Shown: positions 8,782 to 18,318 of the stretch, in pieces
How the letters are laid out: every line of letters begins with the position of its first letter
How positions within the stretch are numbered: position 1 is the first letter of the stretch
Origin: DATGPD01 sp041398565
Lineage (GTDB): Bacteria; Planctomycetota; UBA1135; UBA2386
Direction of reading: 5' to 3'
NCBI GenBank assembly: GCA_041398565.1
Contig: JAWKUN010000005.1
Location: forward strand, 992,001 to 1,056,000
Length of the DNA stretch: 64,000 nucleotides
Position numbers and translations under genes: made by a program
Notes under the pieces: model-generated
What the model saw: only the letters and a program-made list of their open reading frames with translations
What the model was told of the DNA's origin: nothing
Database searches by the model: none

Positions 8782-9171
8782 CTACGCGTCGGTCGACTTC
8801 GCCTGAGCGGCGTCGAGGAACGAGCCCGAGGGCTGGGGCTCGTGCTGCGCGTCCGGACCGGGCGTCGCGAGGTCCTGATGGGTCAGGTTCTCGAACATCC
8901 TTACCGGATCACGTACGTCGCTGAGGAGCTTGCGCGGCGCCTCGACCTCGCGCTTGAGATCCTGCAAGGCGTTGCGCGCCTCGCGCAGGGCCGGGTCCTC
9001 GGTGACCTGCTGCTTGAGCTGGTTCAGGCCGCGCTTGAACTCGACGATGCTCTTCCCGACCTGGCGACCGACCTCCGGCAGGTTCTTGCCGAACAGCAGG
9101 AGTCCGACCGCCATGATGAGGGCGAACTCCCACGGGCCGATCGGCCCCACGAATGCCGAGGGTAGGGACAT
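8782..9171 (-). CDS. tatA: Sec-independent protein translocase TatA/TatB family
   Basis: A 129-residue protein of the TatA/TatB/Hcf106 family, part of the pathway that exports folded, twin-arginine proteins. It has the family layout: a short N-terminal membrane helix (residues about 10-25, IGPWEFALIMAVGLLLFG), the FGKNLPEVGRQVGKSIVEFK hinge and amphipathic helix, then a charged coiled region and a variable tail. The Glu in GPWEFALI and the Phe-Gly hinge are conserved. ATG 9171 puts the helix at the very N-terminus as usual; the open frame further upstream has no family sequence. TatA and TatB cannot be told apart here, and no tatC is in the window. Confidence 0.85.
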   Translation of the reverse strand: MSLPSAFVGPIGPWEFALIMAVGLLLFGKNLPEVGRQVGKSIVEFKRGLNQLKQQVTEDPALREARNALQDLKREVEAPRKLLSDVRDPVRMFENLTHQDLATPGPDAQHEPQPSGSFLDAAQAKSTDA

Positions 9172-9543
9172 CTGGCAGGAGCATAGCCCGCTCGAGAGGT
9201 ACGGGGGTCCGGATCTGTGCCGGCGATTCGCCGGAAGCTGCGGATCGCGGCCGCCGCCCGGCGAGGACACGGGATCCGCCCTGCGCGCGCGGTCGGAGGC
9301 TGTGGACCTCGGACCCTCCCCTCTCGGAGCACGTACTTGCTTTCGTGCCGTCTGGATTCGAGCGTTGGGCCCATGCCTCCTCCAACTCGTCCCCACGTTT
9401 CCACGAACGCCTGCTGGGTCGTTGGAGCACTTCGACACGGCCTTCGAAGCGGTTCCGAGCGCGGCCAGGAGCGCGGCCAGCAAGGGTCGGTGGCCGGACC
9501 CGTCCGGGCGCGGACCAACCGCCGGCACCACGGGAGTCCCACC
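9172..9543. other. Intergenic region between divergent tat and amidase genes
   Basis: A 372-bp region that must hold both divergent promoters. I see no convincing gene, tandem repeat or clear -35/-10 pair. The open frames across it are arginine-rich and lack recognisable protein features. Confidence 0.3.
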
Positions 9544-10503
9544 GTGGCGCCGGCGTGGAGTGTGCTCGTCTGGGTGGCGTTGGCGGCGAGTTGCGCGGCC
9601 CCGCGCGAGCTCCTCGAGAGCTTGCCTGCCGAGCGCCGCGGCGACGAGATCGTCGCCTGCGGCCGCATGTTCCACACCGGGACGCGCGTCGTGCTGTGGA
9701 GCGATCCGGGCGGCTACGACGCCTACCAGGAAACGACCTTCTTCCCCGACGAGCTGCGCGGCAAGGATCCGCAGGTCGGTCCGCGCTTCGGCCAGCGCCG
9801 CGGGCTCGCGGGTGGTCGGCTCGAAGATCTACGGCGCCAGGTCGACCAGTTCGTGCTGCACTACGACGTCTGCGGCACCTCGCGGCAGTGCTTCAAGATC
9901 CTGCACGATCACCGCAAGCTCTCGGTGCACTTCCTCCTCGACGTCGACGGAACCGTGTACCAGACCCTCGATCTGCGTGAGAGGGCGTGGCACGCGACCA
10001 AGGCGAACGATCGCGCCGTGGGGGTGGAGATTGCGCACATCGGCGCATACCCACGGCGGGAACACCGCACGCTGGTCGAGTGGTACGGGCATGATGCGGC
10101 AGGACCGTTCGTCCGCTTCCCGGCGTGGATGAAGCAGACCGGCGTGGCGGCCGGGTTCGTCGGCCGCCCGGCGCGCCCCGAGATCGTGCGCGGCACGATC
10201 CAGGGCCAGGACCTCTGGCAGTACGACTTCACCGTCGAGCAGTACGAGGCTCTGGCCCGCCTGACCGCCACGCTGGCGACGGTGATCCCGGCCATCCGGC
10301 TCGATGCGCCGTGCGACGTCGAGGGCGCGGTGCGCACCGATGCGCTCGACGAGGCGGCGTTCGCTGCCTTCCACGGGGTGCTCGGGCACTACCACGTGCA
10401 GACCAACAAGACCGACCCGGGACCGGCCATGGATTGGCAGCGGCTGCTCGGCGAGGCGCGGGCGCAGCAAGCGTCGGCGCTCGCCGCGGCCCCCAGACCG
10501 TGA
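9544..10503 (+). CDS. N-acetylmuramoyl-L-alanine amidase, lipoprotein (Amidase_2/AmpD type)
   Basis: Zinc amidase that cuts the amide bond between muramic acid and the stem peptide of peptidoglycan. The GTG start at 9544 gives 319 residues with a lipoprotein signal (VALAASC, lipid-modified Cys 17), so the enzyme should be membrane-anchored. The Amidase_2 fold shows the first zinc His in VLHYD (His 106), the conserved Glu in VGVEIAH (Glu 162), and the C-terminal GHYHVQTNKTDPG motif that supplies the second His and the Asp. All catalytic positions look intact. Wall recycling or remodelling are both possible. It stands alone between the tat gene and ettA. Confidence 0.85.
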   Translation: MAPAWSVLVWVALAASCAAPRELLESLPAERRGDEIVACGRMFHTGTRVVLWSDPGGYDAYQETTFFPDELRGKDPQVGPRFGQRRGLAGGRLEDLRRQVDQFVLHYDVCGTSRQCFKILHDHRKLSVHFLLDVDGTVYQTLDLRERAWHATKANDRAVGVEIAHIGAYPRREHRTLVEWYGHDAAGPFVRFPAWMKQTGVAAGFVGRPARPEIVRGTIQGQDLWQYDFTVEQYEALARLTATLATVIPAIRLDAPCDVEGAVRTDALDEAAFAAFHGVLGHYHVQTNKTDPGPAMDWQRLLGEARAQQASALAAAPRP

Positions 10504-10722
10504 TCCCGGGTCCGCCGGCCGCCGGGCCGCTCGCGAGAAAGGCGGCGAGCGCACCCTTTCGCTGGCGCCTCCCGCGTGCGATCCTGGCGGCTCGCAGCCG
10601 GCCACAGCGGAGCGCATGCTCCGACGCCGAAGGAGCCGGCCGCTCAGACCTCGACCCGTTCCATCCGCCGGCACGCCCCTGGCGGGCGTGGACGCCAGGA
10701 ACGGCACCGCCTGCTGCCCGAC

Positions 10723-12315
10723 ATGACCACCACCAAGCCGATCTTCTCGCTGGAGAGACTCAGCAAGACCTACGCCCGTCGTCCCATTCTCAAGGACGTC
10801 AGCCTGACGTTCCTCGAGGGTGCGAAGATCGGCGTCATCGGCCAGAACGGCGCCGGCAAGTCGACGCTGCTGCGCATCATGGCCGGCTGGGACAAGGAGT
10901 ATGACGGCGTGGCGCGGCCGCGCGACGGCATCTCCATCGGCTACGTGCCGCAGGAGCCGCGCCTGGAAGAGGGCAAGACCGTGCGCGAGAACGTCGAGAT
11001 GGCGGTGGCGCCGATCCGAGCGCTGCTGGTCAAGCAGGAGCAGCTCAGCGAGAGGTTGGGTGGCGATCTGACTCCCGACGAGATGGACAAGGTCATGGAA
11101 GACCTCGCCCATGTGCAGGCTGAGATCGAGGCGCGCGACGCATGGGAGCTCGACCGTCACGTCGAGGTGGCGATGACCAAGCTGCACCTGCCGCCGCCCG
11201 ACAAGAACGTGTCCGAGTGTTCCGGCGGCGAGCGCCGCCGCGTGGCGCTGTGCCGCACCCTGCTCGAGCATCCCGACGTGCTCTTGCTCGACGAGCCGAC
11301 CAACCACCTGGACGTCGACACGGTGTCGTGGCTCGAGTCGACCCTGGCCGAGTACAAGGGCACCGTGATCGTGATCACCCACGATCGCTTCTTCCTCGAC
11401 CGCGTGGTCGGCTGGATGCTGGAGATCTGGCACGGACGCGCCATCCCCTACGAGGGCAACTACAGCAACTACCTCGAGGCGCGCGCCAAGCGCATGGCGG
11501 TGCAGGAGAAGCAGGAGGCGAGCCGCGTCAAGTTCCTCGAGCGCGAGCTGGACTGGATCCGCATGAACCCGCGGGCGCGCACCACCAAGAACAAGGCGCG
11601 CATCAACAACTACGAGAAGATGCTGGCCACCGAGGTCGAGGAGAAGGACGGCTCGGTCGACCTGCACATCCCGGCCGGCAAGCGGCTGGGCGACACCGTG
11701 GTGCGGTTCGAGAAGGTGACCTTCGCCTACGACGGCGAGCCGGTGCTGAAAGACGTCTCCTTCGAGATGCAGCCGGGCGACATCCTCGGTGTCGTCGGGC
11801 CGAACGGCACCGGCAAGACGACGATGCTCAAGCTCATCACCGGCAAGCTGCAACCGCAGGCCGGGCGCGTCGTCGTCGGTCAGACCGTCGACCTGTGCTA
11901 CGTCGACCAGGAGCGCGAGTCGCTCGATCCGAACAACACGGTGTGGCAGGAGATCTCGGGCGGCCAGGACATCCTGAAGCTCGGCAACAAGACCGAGGTC
12001 AACAGCCGCAGCTACCTGGCCAAGTTCAACTTCACCGGTCCCGACCAGCAGCAGCTGGTCGGCTCGCTGTCGGGCGGCCAGCGCAACCGGGTGCAGCTCG
12101 CCAAGATGTTGACCCGCGGCGGCAACCTCATCCTGCTCGACGAGCCGACCAACGACCTCGACCTCGACACCCTGCGGGTGCTGGAGGAGGCCATCCAGGA
12201 GTTCCCCGGCTGCATGGTGGTGGTCAGCCACGACCGCTACTTCCTCGACCGCATCTGCAGCAAGATCATCGACCTCGGCCACTACGAGCCGGGCAAGTAC
12301 CTCGACAGCCTGTAG
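10723..12315 (+). CDS. ettA: Energy-dependent translational throttle protein EttA (ABC-F ATPase)
   Basis: A 530-residue ABC-F protein with two ATPase domains that binds the ribosome E site and tunes elongation according to the energy state. The first Walker A is GQNGAGKST (40-48) with signature CSGGERRRV; the second is GPNGTGKTT (about 360-368) with signature LSGGQRNRV. The linker contains ERELDWIRMNPRARTTKNKAR, characteristic of EttA. The catalytic Glu follows each DEPTN Walker B. The protein ends about 25 residues earlier than well-known EttA, just after the last conserved strand, so the short C-terminal tail is missing. The N-terminus at ATG 10723 matches the family. Confidence 0.92.
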   Translation: MTTTKPIFSLERLSKTYARRPILKDVSLTFLEGAKIGVIGQNGAGKSTLLRIMAGWDKEYDGVARPRDGISIGYVPQEPRLEEGKTVRENVEMAVAPIRALLVKQEQLSERLGGDLTPDEMDKVMEDLAHVQAEIEARDAWELDRHVEVAMTKLHLPPPDKNVSECSGGERRRVALCRTLLEHPDVLLLDEPTNHLDVDTVSWLESTLAEYKGTVIVITHDRFFLDRVVGWMLEIWHGRAIPYEGNYSNYLEARAKRMAVQEKQEASRVKFLERELDWIRMNPRARTTKNKARINNYEKMLATEVEEKDGSVDLHIPAGKRLGDTVVRFEKVTFAYDGEPVLKDVSFEMQPGDILGVVGPNGTGKTTMLKLITGKLQPQAGRVVVGQTVDLCYVDQERESLDPNNTVWQEISGGQDILKLGNKTEVNSRSYLAKFNFTGPDQQQLVGSLSGGQRNRVQLAKMLTRGGNLILLDEPTNDLDLDTLRVLEEAIQEFPGCMVVVSHDRYFLDRICSKIIDLGHYEPGKYLDSL

Positions 12316-12373
12316 GGCTGCGCGATCCGGCCCGCGTTGCTCGTCGCTACCCGGCTCGCCTGCGGAGTCCGCT

Positions 12374-12403
12374 TCACGGGATCCGTCCCGGCGCCTCCCG
12401 TGA
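12374..12403. terminator. Hairpin between convergent ettA and lptD, likely terminator
   Basis: TCACGGGA (12374-12381) and TCCCGTGA (12396-12403) make a perfect 8-bp stem with a 14-nt GC-rich loop in the 94-bp gap between converging genes. No T-tract follows on either side. Confidence 0.4.
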
Positions 12404-12409
12404 GTCGGA

Positions 12410-14959
12410 CTAGTAGCCCTCGAGAGAGGAGGTCAACGAGCGCTGCCCGCGGTCGAACTCGCGGTTGAGCGGCGAGGCGAAGCCGCCGAGCGTAGGCTCG
12501 AAGCGGATGAAGAACGACGTCTCGCCGCGCAGGTTGTTGTAGATGAGGCCGAGGCGCATGGTCCAATCGAGGTCGCGACGCGAGAGGGACGCGAAGTAGT
12601 TGAGCGTCTCCTTGCGGTCGAGGTCGTACGAACTGCCCGCCGCCACGTCCCAGCGTGTCCAGACCGTGGCGCCGCCGCCGCCGATCAGGACGCCATCGCG
12701 CAGAGCGTCTTCGCGGTACTCGACCGACCAGTCGACGCCGAGCACTTTGCCGAATCGCGTGCCGACGTTGAACGTCCGGTTGTCGTGCCGCTTGGTGTCG
12801 TACTCTCCCTCGACGAACAGCCGCAGGTTCGGCAACGGCCAGTCGAGTCCCGGGCGCAGGATCAGCTCGTACTCGGTCAGGCCGATGAACTCGCCCTCGT
12901 TGTCGCGGTTGCGGTTCGGCTTGAAGTTCTGCGCCAGATCGAGCCAGATCGGCTCCTCGACCTCGACCGCGTCGGCGCCTTGGTCTCGTGAATCGCGGGC
13001 GACCCGGCGGCGGTGGGTCTGCCAGCGATTCAGCAAGCCGACTCGGATGGTGACGTCCTCGTCGAGGGCGTCGATGTCGTCGAACTGGAACACGTCGGCC
13101 GGGTCCTTGCTGACACGGGTGCGATGCAGCACGGCGATCTCCGGATTCATGACGTGTCGCAGGCTGGTCTCGACACCGTCGTCGAGCCAGGTCCAGGTGC
13201 GCTGCAGGCGCGTGCCCGCGCGTACGCCTCCGCCGTAGCTCCAGCGTGCCACGTCGTCGCCGTTCGGGCTGTCGTCGTAGTAGGTGACGCGGCCGAACAC
13301 GAAGGGGCGCACCGTCACGACGCCGACGGCGAATGGCACCGCCAGCTCCAGCTCCTGATCCAGGCGCAGGGCTTCCATGTCGGTCGTCGTTGCCAGGCGA
13401 TCGGCGTTGAAGCGGAGTTGGCCCGCGCGCGTCGAGGCGGTGAGCAAGACGGGAACGCGTTCGGCGACGTCGAACAGCGGCTGCGAGAACAGGTCGAAGG
13501 TCCCGTACGGCCGTTCCTCGAGGAAACCTTGGGCCAGAGTGCGGTCGTCGCGGTAGGCGACACCGTTGATGTCGAAGCGCCCGGACAGGGTGGCGATCCA
13601 GTTGTCGCGCGCGTGGCGCAGGTGCATGCGCGTCTCCGGCAGCTCGGACTCCATCCAGTCGCCCTGGAAGAACTCGGGGTAGACCGCCGGATCGCTCACC
13701 TGGAACAGCTCGGCGTCGAGAGTGGTCGCCTCGCCCAAGGACACGCGGTTCTGCGACCGCACCATTTCGCGCCGACTCTCGCGGATGAAGCCGTTGTCGA
13801 GGTCGAGCTGGACCGGACCACGATCGTTGCCTTGGTCGTCGAGGAAGAAGCCGCGCGTCCGGCCGCGGTACACCTCACCCCCTCGATAGTCGAGTTCACC
13901 TTCGAGCGGGATGCCGCGCTCTTGGTTGAAGCCGACGCTGGCGCGCCATTTGCCCCGAAACTCGGAGGCGTCATCGCCGGTGAGTGCCTGGTGCAGCGAA
14001 CCGCCGAGCTGGTTCCAATTGCCGCCGAGCTGGACCTTGGCCTGCGCGCCTTCCTTGTTGGCGTAGCCGCCCGAGACCCCCTTCAGCGGAAACGGCGGCT
14101 CCTGGCTGGTGAAGAAGTCCATGTCGGGCAGCGCGCTGATCTTGCTGCCGTGGACGAGCAGGCGGTTGTCGCGCCCGCGCACCTCGAACTCGTCGCCGCG
14201 CTCGATCAGCTCGACCTCGCCGGCCACGAACTCGAAGTGCGGCTCGGCGGCGATCGAGGTCGTGATCGAGATGTCGCGGCCGGTGATGCGCGGACCTTGG
14301 CGCACCAAGCGAGCGCCGCGCAGGATCACCAGTCGTCGCAGGCCCGTGTCGGGATCGCGATTGGGTAGGCGCAGCTCGACGTCATGCATGACCATGCGGT
14401 CGTCGACGGCCGACAGGAACAGGGAGCGCGCGCGGAGGGTCTCGACGCCTTCGTGCAGGACGACGACGTCGCCCTCGAGGTACATGGTCCGCACCAAGCC
14501 CACCAGCACCTCGCGCCCCGTCGGCGCGGCCACGTCGGCGCGCGGTGGGGGGCCCTTGCCGGTGGCGGCGAGGAACGACGCCATCCGGCGCTCGAGCTCG
14601 GCCTCGTCGGCCACGCGGCGTCGGTCCGGCCCGGGCGCGCCCCGCCGCGGCAGATCTGACGGCTCCTGCCGCATCGCTTCGCGCGCGGCGTCGACGTCCT
14701 CCTGGATGATGGCTTCGCGGGCGAAGATCTGCGAGGAACCTCGCCGCAACGCCACCCCACGGGTCACGTACCACACGGTGGCATCGTCCTCGACGCGCCG
14801 CTCGAAGTAGCTGTACTCGATGCGCCACGCTGCGGGCGGCGGCGCCTCGACCGCGCCGGGCTGCTGAGCCGCCGCTGCGGCGACCAGGATCGCCGCGCTC
14901 ACCACCCACCGTCGCACGCCCGCGCCGATACCGCCTCCCACCGCCCTGCGTCGCGTCAT
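12410..14959 (-). CDS. lptD: LPS-assembly protein LptD-like (OstA) outer-membrane protein
   Basis: An 849-residue outer-membrane protein expected to insert LPS into the outer leaflet. The N-terminus has a signal peptide (about residues 17-36). Residues about 45-280 look like a periplasmic OstA/LptA-type domain, and the remainder is rich in alternating hydrophobic strands typical of a large beta-barrel (for example YRGGEVYRGRTRGFFLDD and LRLFVEGEYD). The ATG overlaps the stop of the LptC/LptA-like gene by four bases, and the operon also holds kdsC and kdsD, which strongly supports an LPS role. Cysteine pairs known from enterobacterial LptD are not evident. LptE is not seen in this window. Confidence 0.78.
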   Translation of the reverse strand: MTRRRAVGGGIGAGVRRWVVSAAILVAAAAAQQPGAVEAPPPAAWRIEYSYFERRVEDDATVWYVTRGVALRRGSSQIFAREAIIQEDVDAAREAMRQEPSDLPRRGAPGPDRRRVADEAELERRMASFLAATGKGPPPRADVAAPTGREVLVGLVRTMYLEGDVVVLHEGVETLRARSLFLSAVDDRMVMHDVELRLPNRDPDTGLRRLVILRGARLVRQGPRITGRDISITTSIAAEPHFEFVAGEVELIERGDEFEVRGRDNRLLVHGSKISALPDMDFFTSQEPPFPLKGVSGGYANKEGAQAKVQLGGNWNQLGGSLHQALTGDDASEFRGKWRASVGFNQERGIPLEGELDYRGGEVYRGRTRGFFLDDQGNDRGPVQLDLDNGFIRESRREMVRSQNRVSLGEATTLDAELFQVSDPAVYPEFFQGDWMESELPETRMHLRHARDNWIATLSGRFDINGVAYRDDRTLAQGFLEERPYGTFDLFSQPLFDVAERVPVLLTASTRAGQLRFNADRLATTTDMEALRLDQELELAVPFAVGVVTVRPFVFGRVTYYDDSPNGDDVARWSYGGGVRAGTRLQRTWTWLDDGVETSLRHVMNPEIAVLHRTRVSKDPADVFQFDDIDALDEDVTIRVGLLNRWQTHRRRVARDSRDQGADAVEVEEPIWLDLAQNFKPNRNRDNEGEFIGLTEYELILRPGLDWPLPNLRLFVEGEYDTKRHDNRTFNVGTRFGKVLGVDWSVEYREDALRDGVLIGGGGATVWTRWDVAAGSSYDLDRKETLNYFASLSRRDLDWTMRLGLIYNNLRGETSFFIRFEPTLGGFASPLNREFDRGQRSLTSSLEGY

Positions 14960-17787
14960 CTTCCCTCCCGCGGCCGCACGTCGCCGTACCAGGCACGCAC
15001 GGTGTGCGTGGTGTAGTCGAGTTCCAGTTGACGGCCGGTCAAGCGATGGCCCCCGTCGATCTCGATCGAGGCCACTTCACGCTGACTGCGCAGCACCGCC
15101 AGCGATCGCTTGAGGTCGAGGATCAGCGTGTCGCCCTGGCCATGCGCACGGGCCGACGTCAAGTCGACTCCGCCATCCGCGGTGATCTCGGTGACGGCAC
15201 CGTTGGCGTCGCGCTGCATCGTCATCCCGTCGGCGGTCACCGACAGCGTCGGTTCGGCGTCGTTCGTCTCGTCGCCGACGACGCGCACCGGACCCAGGAA
15301 GCGGACGACGCGCTCCTCGACCTCGATCCGGCCGTCGCAGTACACGGTGAGTTCGCGCACGCCGAGGGCATTGGTGTTGCCGGCTGTGTCGCCGCCCGGC
15401 GTGGAGCCGGCCGTGACGCGCATGGAGGCTTCCTCGAACACCGCCGGCAGCAGAGTCACGGCCATCGCCTTCCCGTCGTGCCGGAACGCGATGGCGCTGG
15501 CTTCGCCCTCGGCGCTCTGATCCTGGGTGGTCACCCGTACGCCGGCCGGCTGGCCGAGCAGAAGGCCGAGTCCGCCGTGGCCTTCGACCACCTGCAGCCA
15601 GAGTTCGTCGCCGTGACCGGTGTTCTCGGCCTGCGCCTCGTTCGGATCGGTGAGGTCGAAGGTCACGTCGCCGCGAAGGTGCACGTGCGGCGTACGCCAC
15701 GAGGCGGCGACGATCGGACGCACCGAGGCCGGCATGAAGCCGGCGTGCCAAGCGAGCGCGCGCGGTGGTACGCGCCACGGCAAGAGCTCGGCCAGATCGC
15801 CGCGCATGTCGACGTCCACCGGCGCGCCGTTCTCGCGTTGCAGCTGCCCTCGCAGGCGGGAACGTCCGCGGGCGCGCAGGCCGGAGGCGTCGCCGAACGC
15901 CAGCAGATCGACGCGCTCGCCCTCGATGGTGCCGCGCGAGGCGTCGACGACGCGGGCGGGGCTGCCGCGCAGCACGAAGGAGCGGCCGTCGGTGCTGCGC
16001 ACGGACGTGGCCTCGCAGTGCACAGCACCGTCGCGCAGAACGGCGTCGATCGTACAGCGCGCACCGCTGGCATCGAGATCGCGCACGCTGCCGCCCTCCA
16101 GCTCGGCGTGCAACTGGCGGATGGCACGCAGCGTGCCTTGCGACACCTCGAGCACGCCATCCTCGCCGGGGCTGGTCATGTCGATGTCGCCGTGTCGGAG
16201 CTCGCCTCGCGTCTGCTGGCGCATTTCGACGCGGCCATGGCCTTCCAGGTGCAGGCTGTCGCCACGCCGGAGATCGAAGTGGGGCGCCGCTCGGTCGCCG
16301 GATCCCATGGTCAACGTCAGGTCGCGGCCGTCCGGCGCCGGCATGTCGTGCAGCAGCAGGCCGTCGGTGCCGACCAGGGCGACGTCTTCGCCCGGCATCG
16401 TCGCACTCACCGCGCCGAGGCCGCGCACAGTCGTCATGCTGCTGGGGGTCGTGCCGCGCAACACCATGAGGCCGTCGCGGGCGTGCAGCTCGAGGGTACC
16501 GTTGGTCTGCTCGGCGCTCACCGACGACTGGCCGACGAAGACGATGAGTTGACCGAAGCGGGGTCCGAGCGCGCCCCTGGGGAACCCGAGCGGGCCGATC
16601 CACTCGTGCAGCGAGTCGGCGATGGGGAGCAGGTGCACGCGACGCTCGGAGACCAGCACCGACGGTTGCGCCCCGGGCGTCGACAGCGTGACGCGCGTCG
16701 GCGTGCCACTCGCCGACAGGAGCTGCATGCTGCCGCCGGCGCTGGGAAGGACGTCGAGCCGCTCGCACTCGATCTGCGCCTGGCCGGCGTCGACGAAGGC
16801 CGGGCTGCCGTAGAGGGCGACCCATTCCCACAGGGCACCGTTTCGGCCGCCGCCGCCGCGCGCTCGCTGCAAGCCGGCGCGCACACGGTCGCCGCGGGCG
16901 ATCAGCGGCGGGCCGCCACTGCTGGTCACGAACGACATCTCGACATGGTCGTGCAGGTCGATGCTGCCACTGGCCTCACGGGCCTCCAAGAAGTGCAGTT
17001 CGCCGCGCGCCCGCAGACTGGTCTTGCCGTCGGCGGTCACCAACTCCGGGTCGGCGAGCACGCGGACGTCGATCGGACCCGGCGCGTCCCCGGTAGGAAT
17101 GGTCGCCAGCAGGCCCTTGCCGGTCATCGTCGCTCGCTGATCGCCGAGAAGCTCCAACGTGAACGGCTCGCGCTCTGCCGTGCGAAGCACGGCCTCGGAG
17201 TCGGTCGTGCGCAGGCGGGCGCGGCCGACGCGCAGGATCATTTCGGTGAGGCCGGCGGCCGGGAGGTTGCGGAAGACAGCGTCGCGGAAGTCCATCTCAC
17301 GGTCCTGATGGATGGACGGACGGCCCTGTGCGTCGCGTTCGATCTCGACCAGCACGGTCGACGCGGTGAGTTCCCCCGACTTCTCGGTGCGTGGATCGCC
17401 GTCGCTGCCCACCAAGCGGAACAGCTCCACGGTCACACCGCTCATCTCCATGAGGTTGTCCGCCTCGGGTCGCGCCCGCGTGTCGTCCGCGTGCAGCCGG
17501 TAGGTCGGCAGCAACAGCTTGGAGCCGTCGGCCAACGGCACCTCGCGGGTCGGCTGCACCTCGAACGCGCCCTCGATCGAGAAGGTCACACGCGGCGTCC
17601 CCTCGCGCGCTGGCTGCACGTCGATCCCTCCCATGCTCGGCGAACGCCCGGGCGTCGGTGGCGTGTCCGTCTTCACCTGCACCTGGCCGCTGCGCTTGGC
17701 AGTGAACGCCTCGCGTCCCAGCGCGAGCCACAGGGTGGAGAAGCCTAGAGCGAGCAGCAGCAGCAACGCCAACAGGCGACGGATCAC
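14956..17787 (-). CDS. Large LptC/LptA-like periplasmic LPS-bridge protein
   Basis: A 943-residue protein with one N-terminal membrane helix (about residues 2-25) and a long periplasmic part made of beta-strand-rich segments. Its last segment, with ITADGGVDLTSARA and LTGRQLELDY, has the look of the OstA/LptA fold, and similar short strands recur through the chain. LptC is normally about 190 residues and LptA about 180, so this looks like an anchored LptC joined to several LptA-like units. The GTG start at 17787 overlaps the kdsC stop (GTGA) and the stop overlaps lptD (ATGA). No separate lptA or lptC is present here. Function is inferred from membrane anchor, fold type and operon; homology is divergent. 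Confidence 0.65.
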   Translation of the reverse strand: MIRRLLALLLLLALGFSTLWLALGREAFTAKRSGQVQVKTDTPPTPGRSPSMGGIDVQPAREGTPRVTFSIEGAFEVQPTREVPLADGSKLLLPTYRLHADDTRARPEADNLMEMSGVTVELFRLVGSDGDPRTEKSGELTASTVLVEIERDAQGRPSIHQDREMDFRDAVFRNLPAAGLTEMILRVGRARLRTTDSEAVLRTAEREPFTLELLGDQRATMTGKGLLATIPTGDAPGPIDVRVLADPELVTADGKTSLRARGELHFLEAREASGSIDLHDHVEMSFVTSSGGPPLIARGDRVRAGLQRARGGGGRNGALWEWVALYGSPAFVDAGQAQIECERLDVLPSAGGSMQLLSASGTPTRVTLSTPGAQPSVLVSERRVHLLPIADSLHEWIGPLGFPRGALGPRFGQLIVFVGQSSVSAEQTNGTLELHARDGLMVLRGTTPSSMTTVRGLGAVSATMPGEDVALVGTDGLLLHDMPAPDGRDLTLTMGSGDRAAPHFDLRRGDSLHLEGHGRVEMRQQTRGELRHGDIDMTSPGEDGVLEVSQGTLRAIRQLHAELEGGSVRDLDASGARCTIDAVLRDGAVHCEATSVRSTDGRSFVLRGSPARVVDASRGTIEGERVDLLAFGDASGLRARGRSRLRGQLQRENGAPVDVDMRGDLAELLPWRVPPRALAWHAGFMPASVRPIVAASWRTPHVHLRGDVTFDLTDPNEAQAENTGHGDELWLQVVEGHGGLGLLLGQPAGVRVTTQDQSAEGEASAIAFRHDGKAMAVTLLPAVFEEASMRVTAGSTPGGDTAGNTNALGVRELTVYCDGRIEVEERVVRFLGPVRVVGDETNDAEPTLSVTADGMTMQRDANGAVTEITADGGVDLTSARAHGQGDTLILDLKRSLAVLRSQREVASIEIDGGHRLTGRQLELDYTTHTVRAWYGDVRPREGR

Positions 17788-18317
17788 GGCAGGCCGCCCT
17801 TCTCGACCACGAGATCCCACTGTCCGCGAGCGCGCAGGAGCATCTCGATCACCTCGCGCAGGGCGCCTTCGCCGCCGCGCGCCACGGTGACGTGGTGGGC
17901 TGCCGCACGCACTTCCTCGCGACCATTGGCGACGCTGACGGCGAGACCGACGCGCCGCATGACTCCGAGGTCGAGAAGGTCGTCGCCGACGTAGGCGACC
18001 GCGTCGAGCGGCAGACCCCGGCGACGCAGGATCTCGTCGACCACTGCGACCTTGTCCTGGCACTGGAGGAACACCTCGTGCACCCCGAGCTCGCGAGCCC
18101 GCTCTTCCACGACCTTGCTGCCGCGGCCGGACACGAAGCCCGACAGGCCGCCACAGCGGTGCCAGTAGACGATGCCGGCGCCGTCGTGCACGTGGAAGGT
18201 CTTGACCTCACGACCGTCGCCGTCGAAGTGGATCCGGCCGTCGGTCAGCACTCCGTCGACATCGGTGAGGAGCAGACGGATGGCAGCCAGATCGGCGGGT
18301 TTGCCCTTCTTCACCAT
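17784..18317 (-). CDS. kdsC: 3-deoxy-D-manno-octulosonate 8-phosphate phosphatase (KdsC, HAD family)
   Basis: Removes phosphate from KDO-8-phosphate in synthesis of KDO, the inner-core LPS sugar. The 177-residue product has HAD motif I LLTDVDGVLTDG (nucleophile Asp) near residue 20, the family block VKTFHVHDGAGIVYW, motif II SGRGS, and the metal-binding motif YVGDDLLDLGVM. The length suits the cap-less, tetrameric KdsC class. ATG 18317 lies one base after the kdsD stop, which supports it over an upstream start within kdsD. It is the second gene of the LPS operon. Confidence 0.93.
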   Translation of the reverse strand: MVKKGKPADLAAIRLLLTDVDGVLTDGRIHFDGDGREVKTFHVHDGAGIVYWHRCGGLSGFVSGRGSKVVEERARELGVHEVFLQCQDKVAVVDEILRRRGLPLDAVAYVGDDLLDLGVMRRVGLAVSVANGREEVRAAAHHVTVARGGEGALREVIEMLLRARGQWDLVVEKGGLP

Positions 18318-18318
18318 G

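Noticed and set aside
15004..17748. Plus-strand open frame of 914 codons opposite the LptC/LptA-like gene
   Set aside because: The minus-strand frame has an N-terminal membrane helix, overlapping operon neighbours and OstA-like blocks; the plus frame has none of these.
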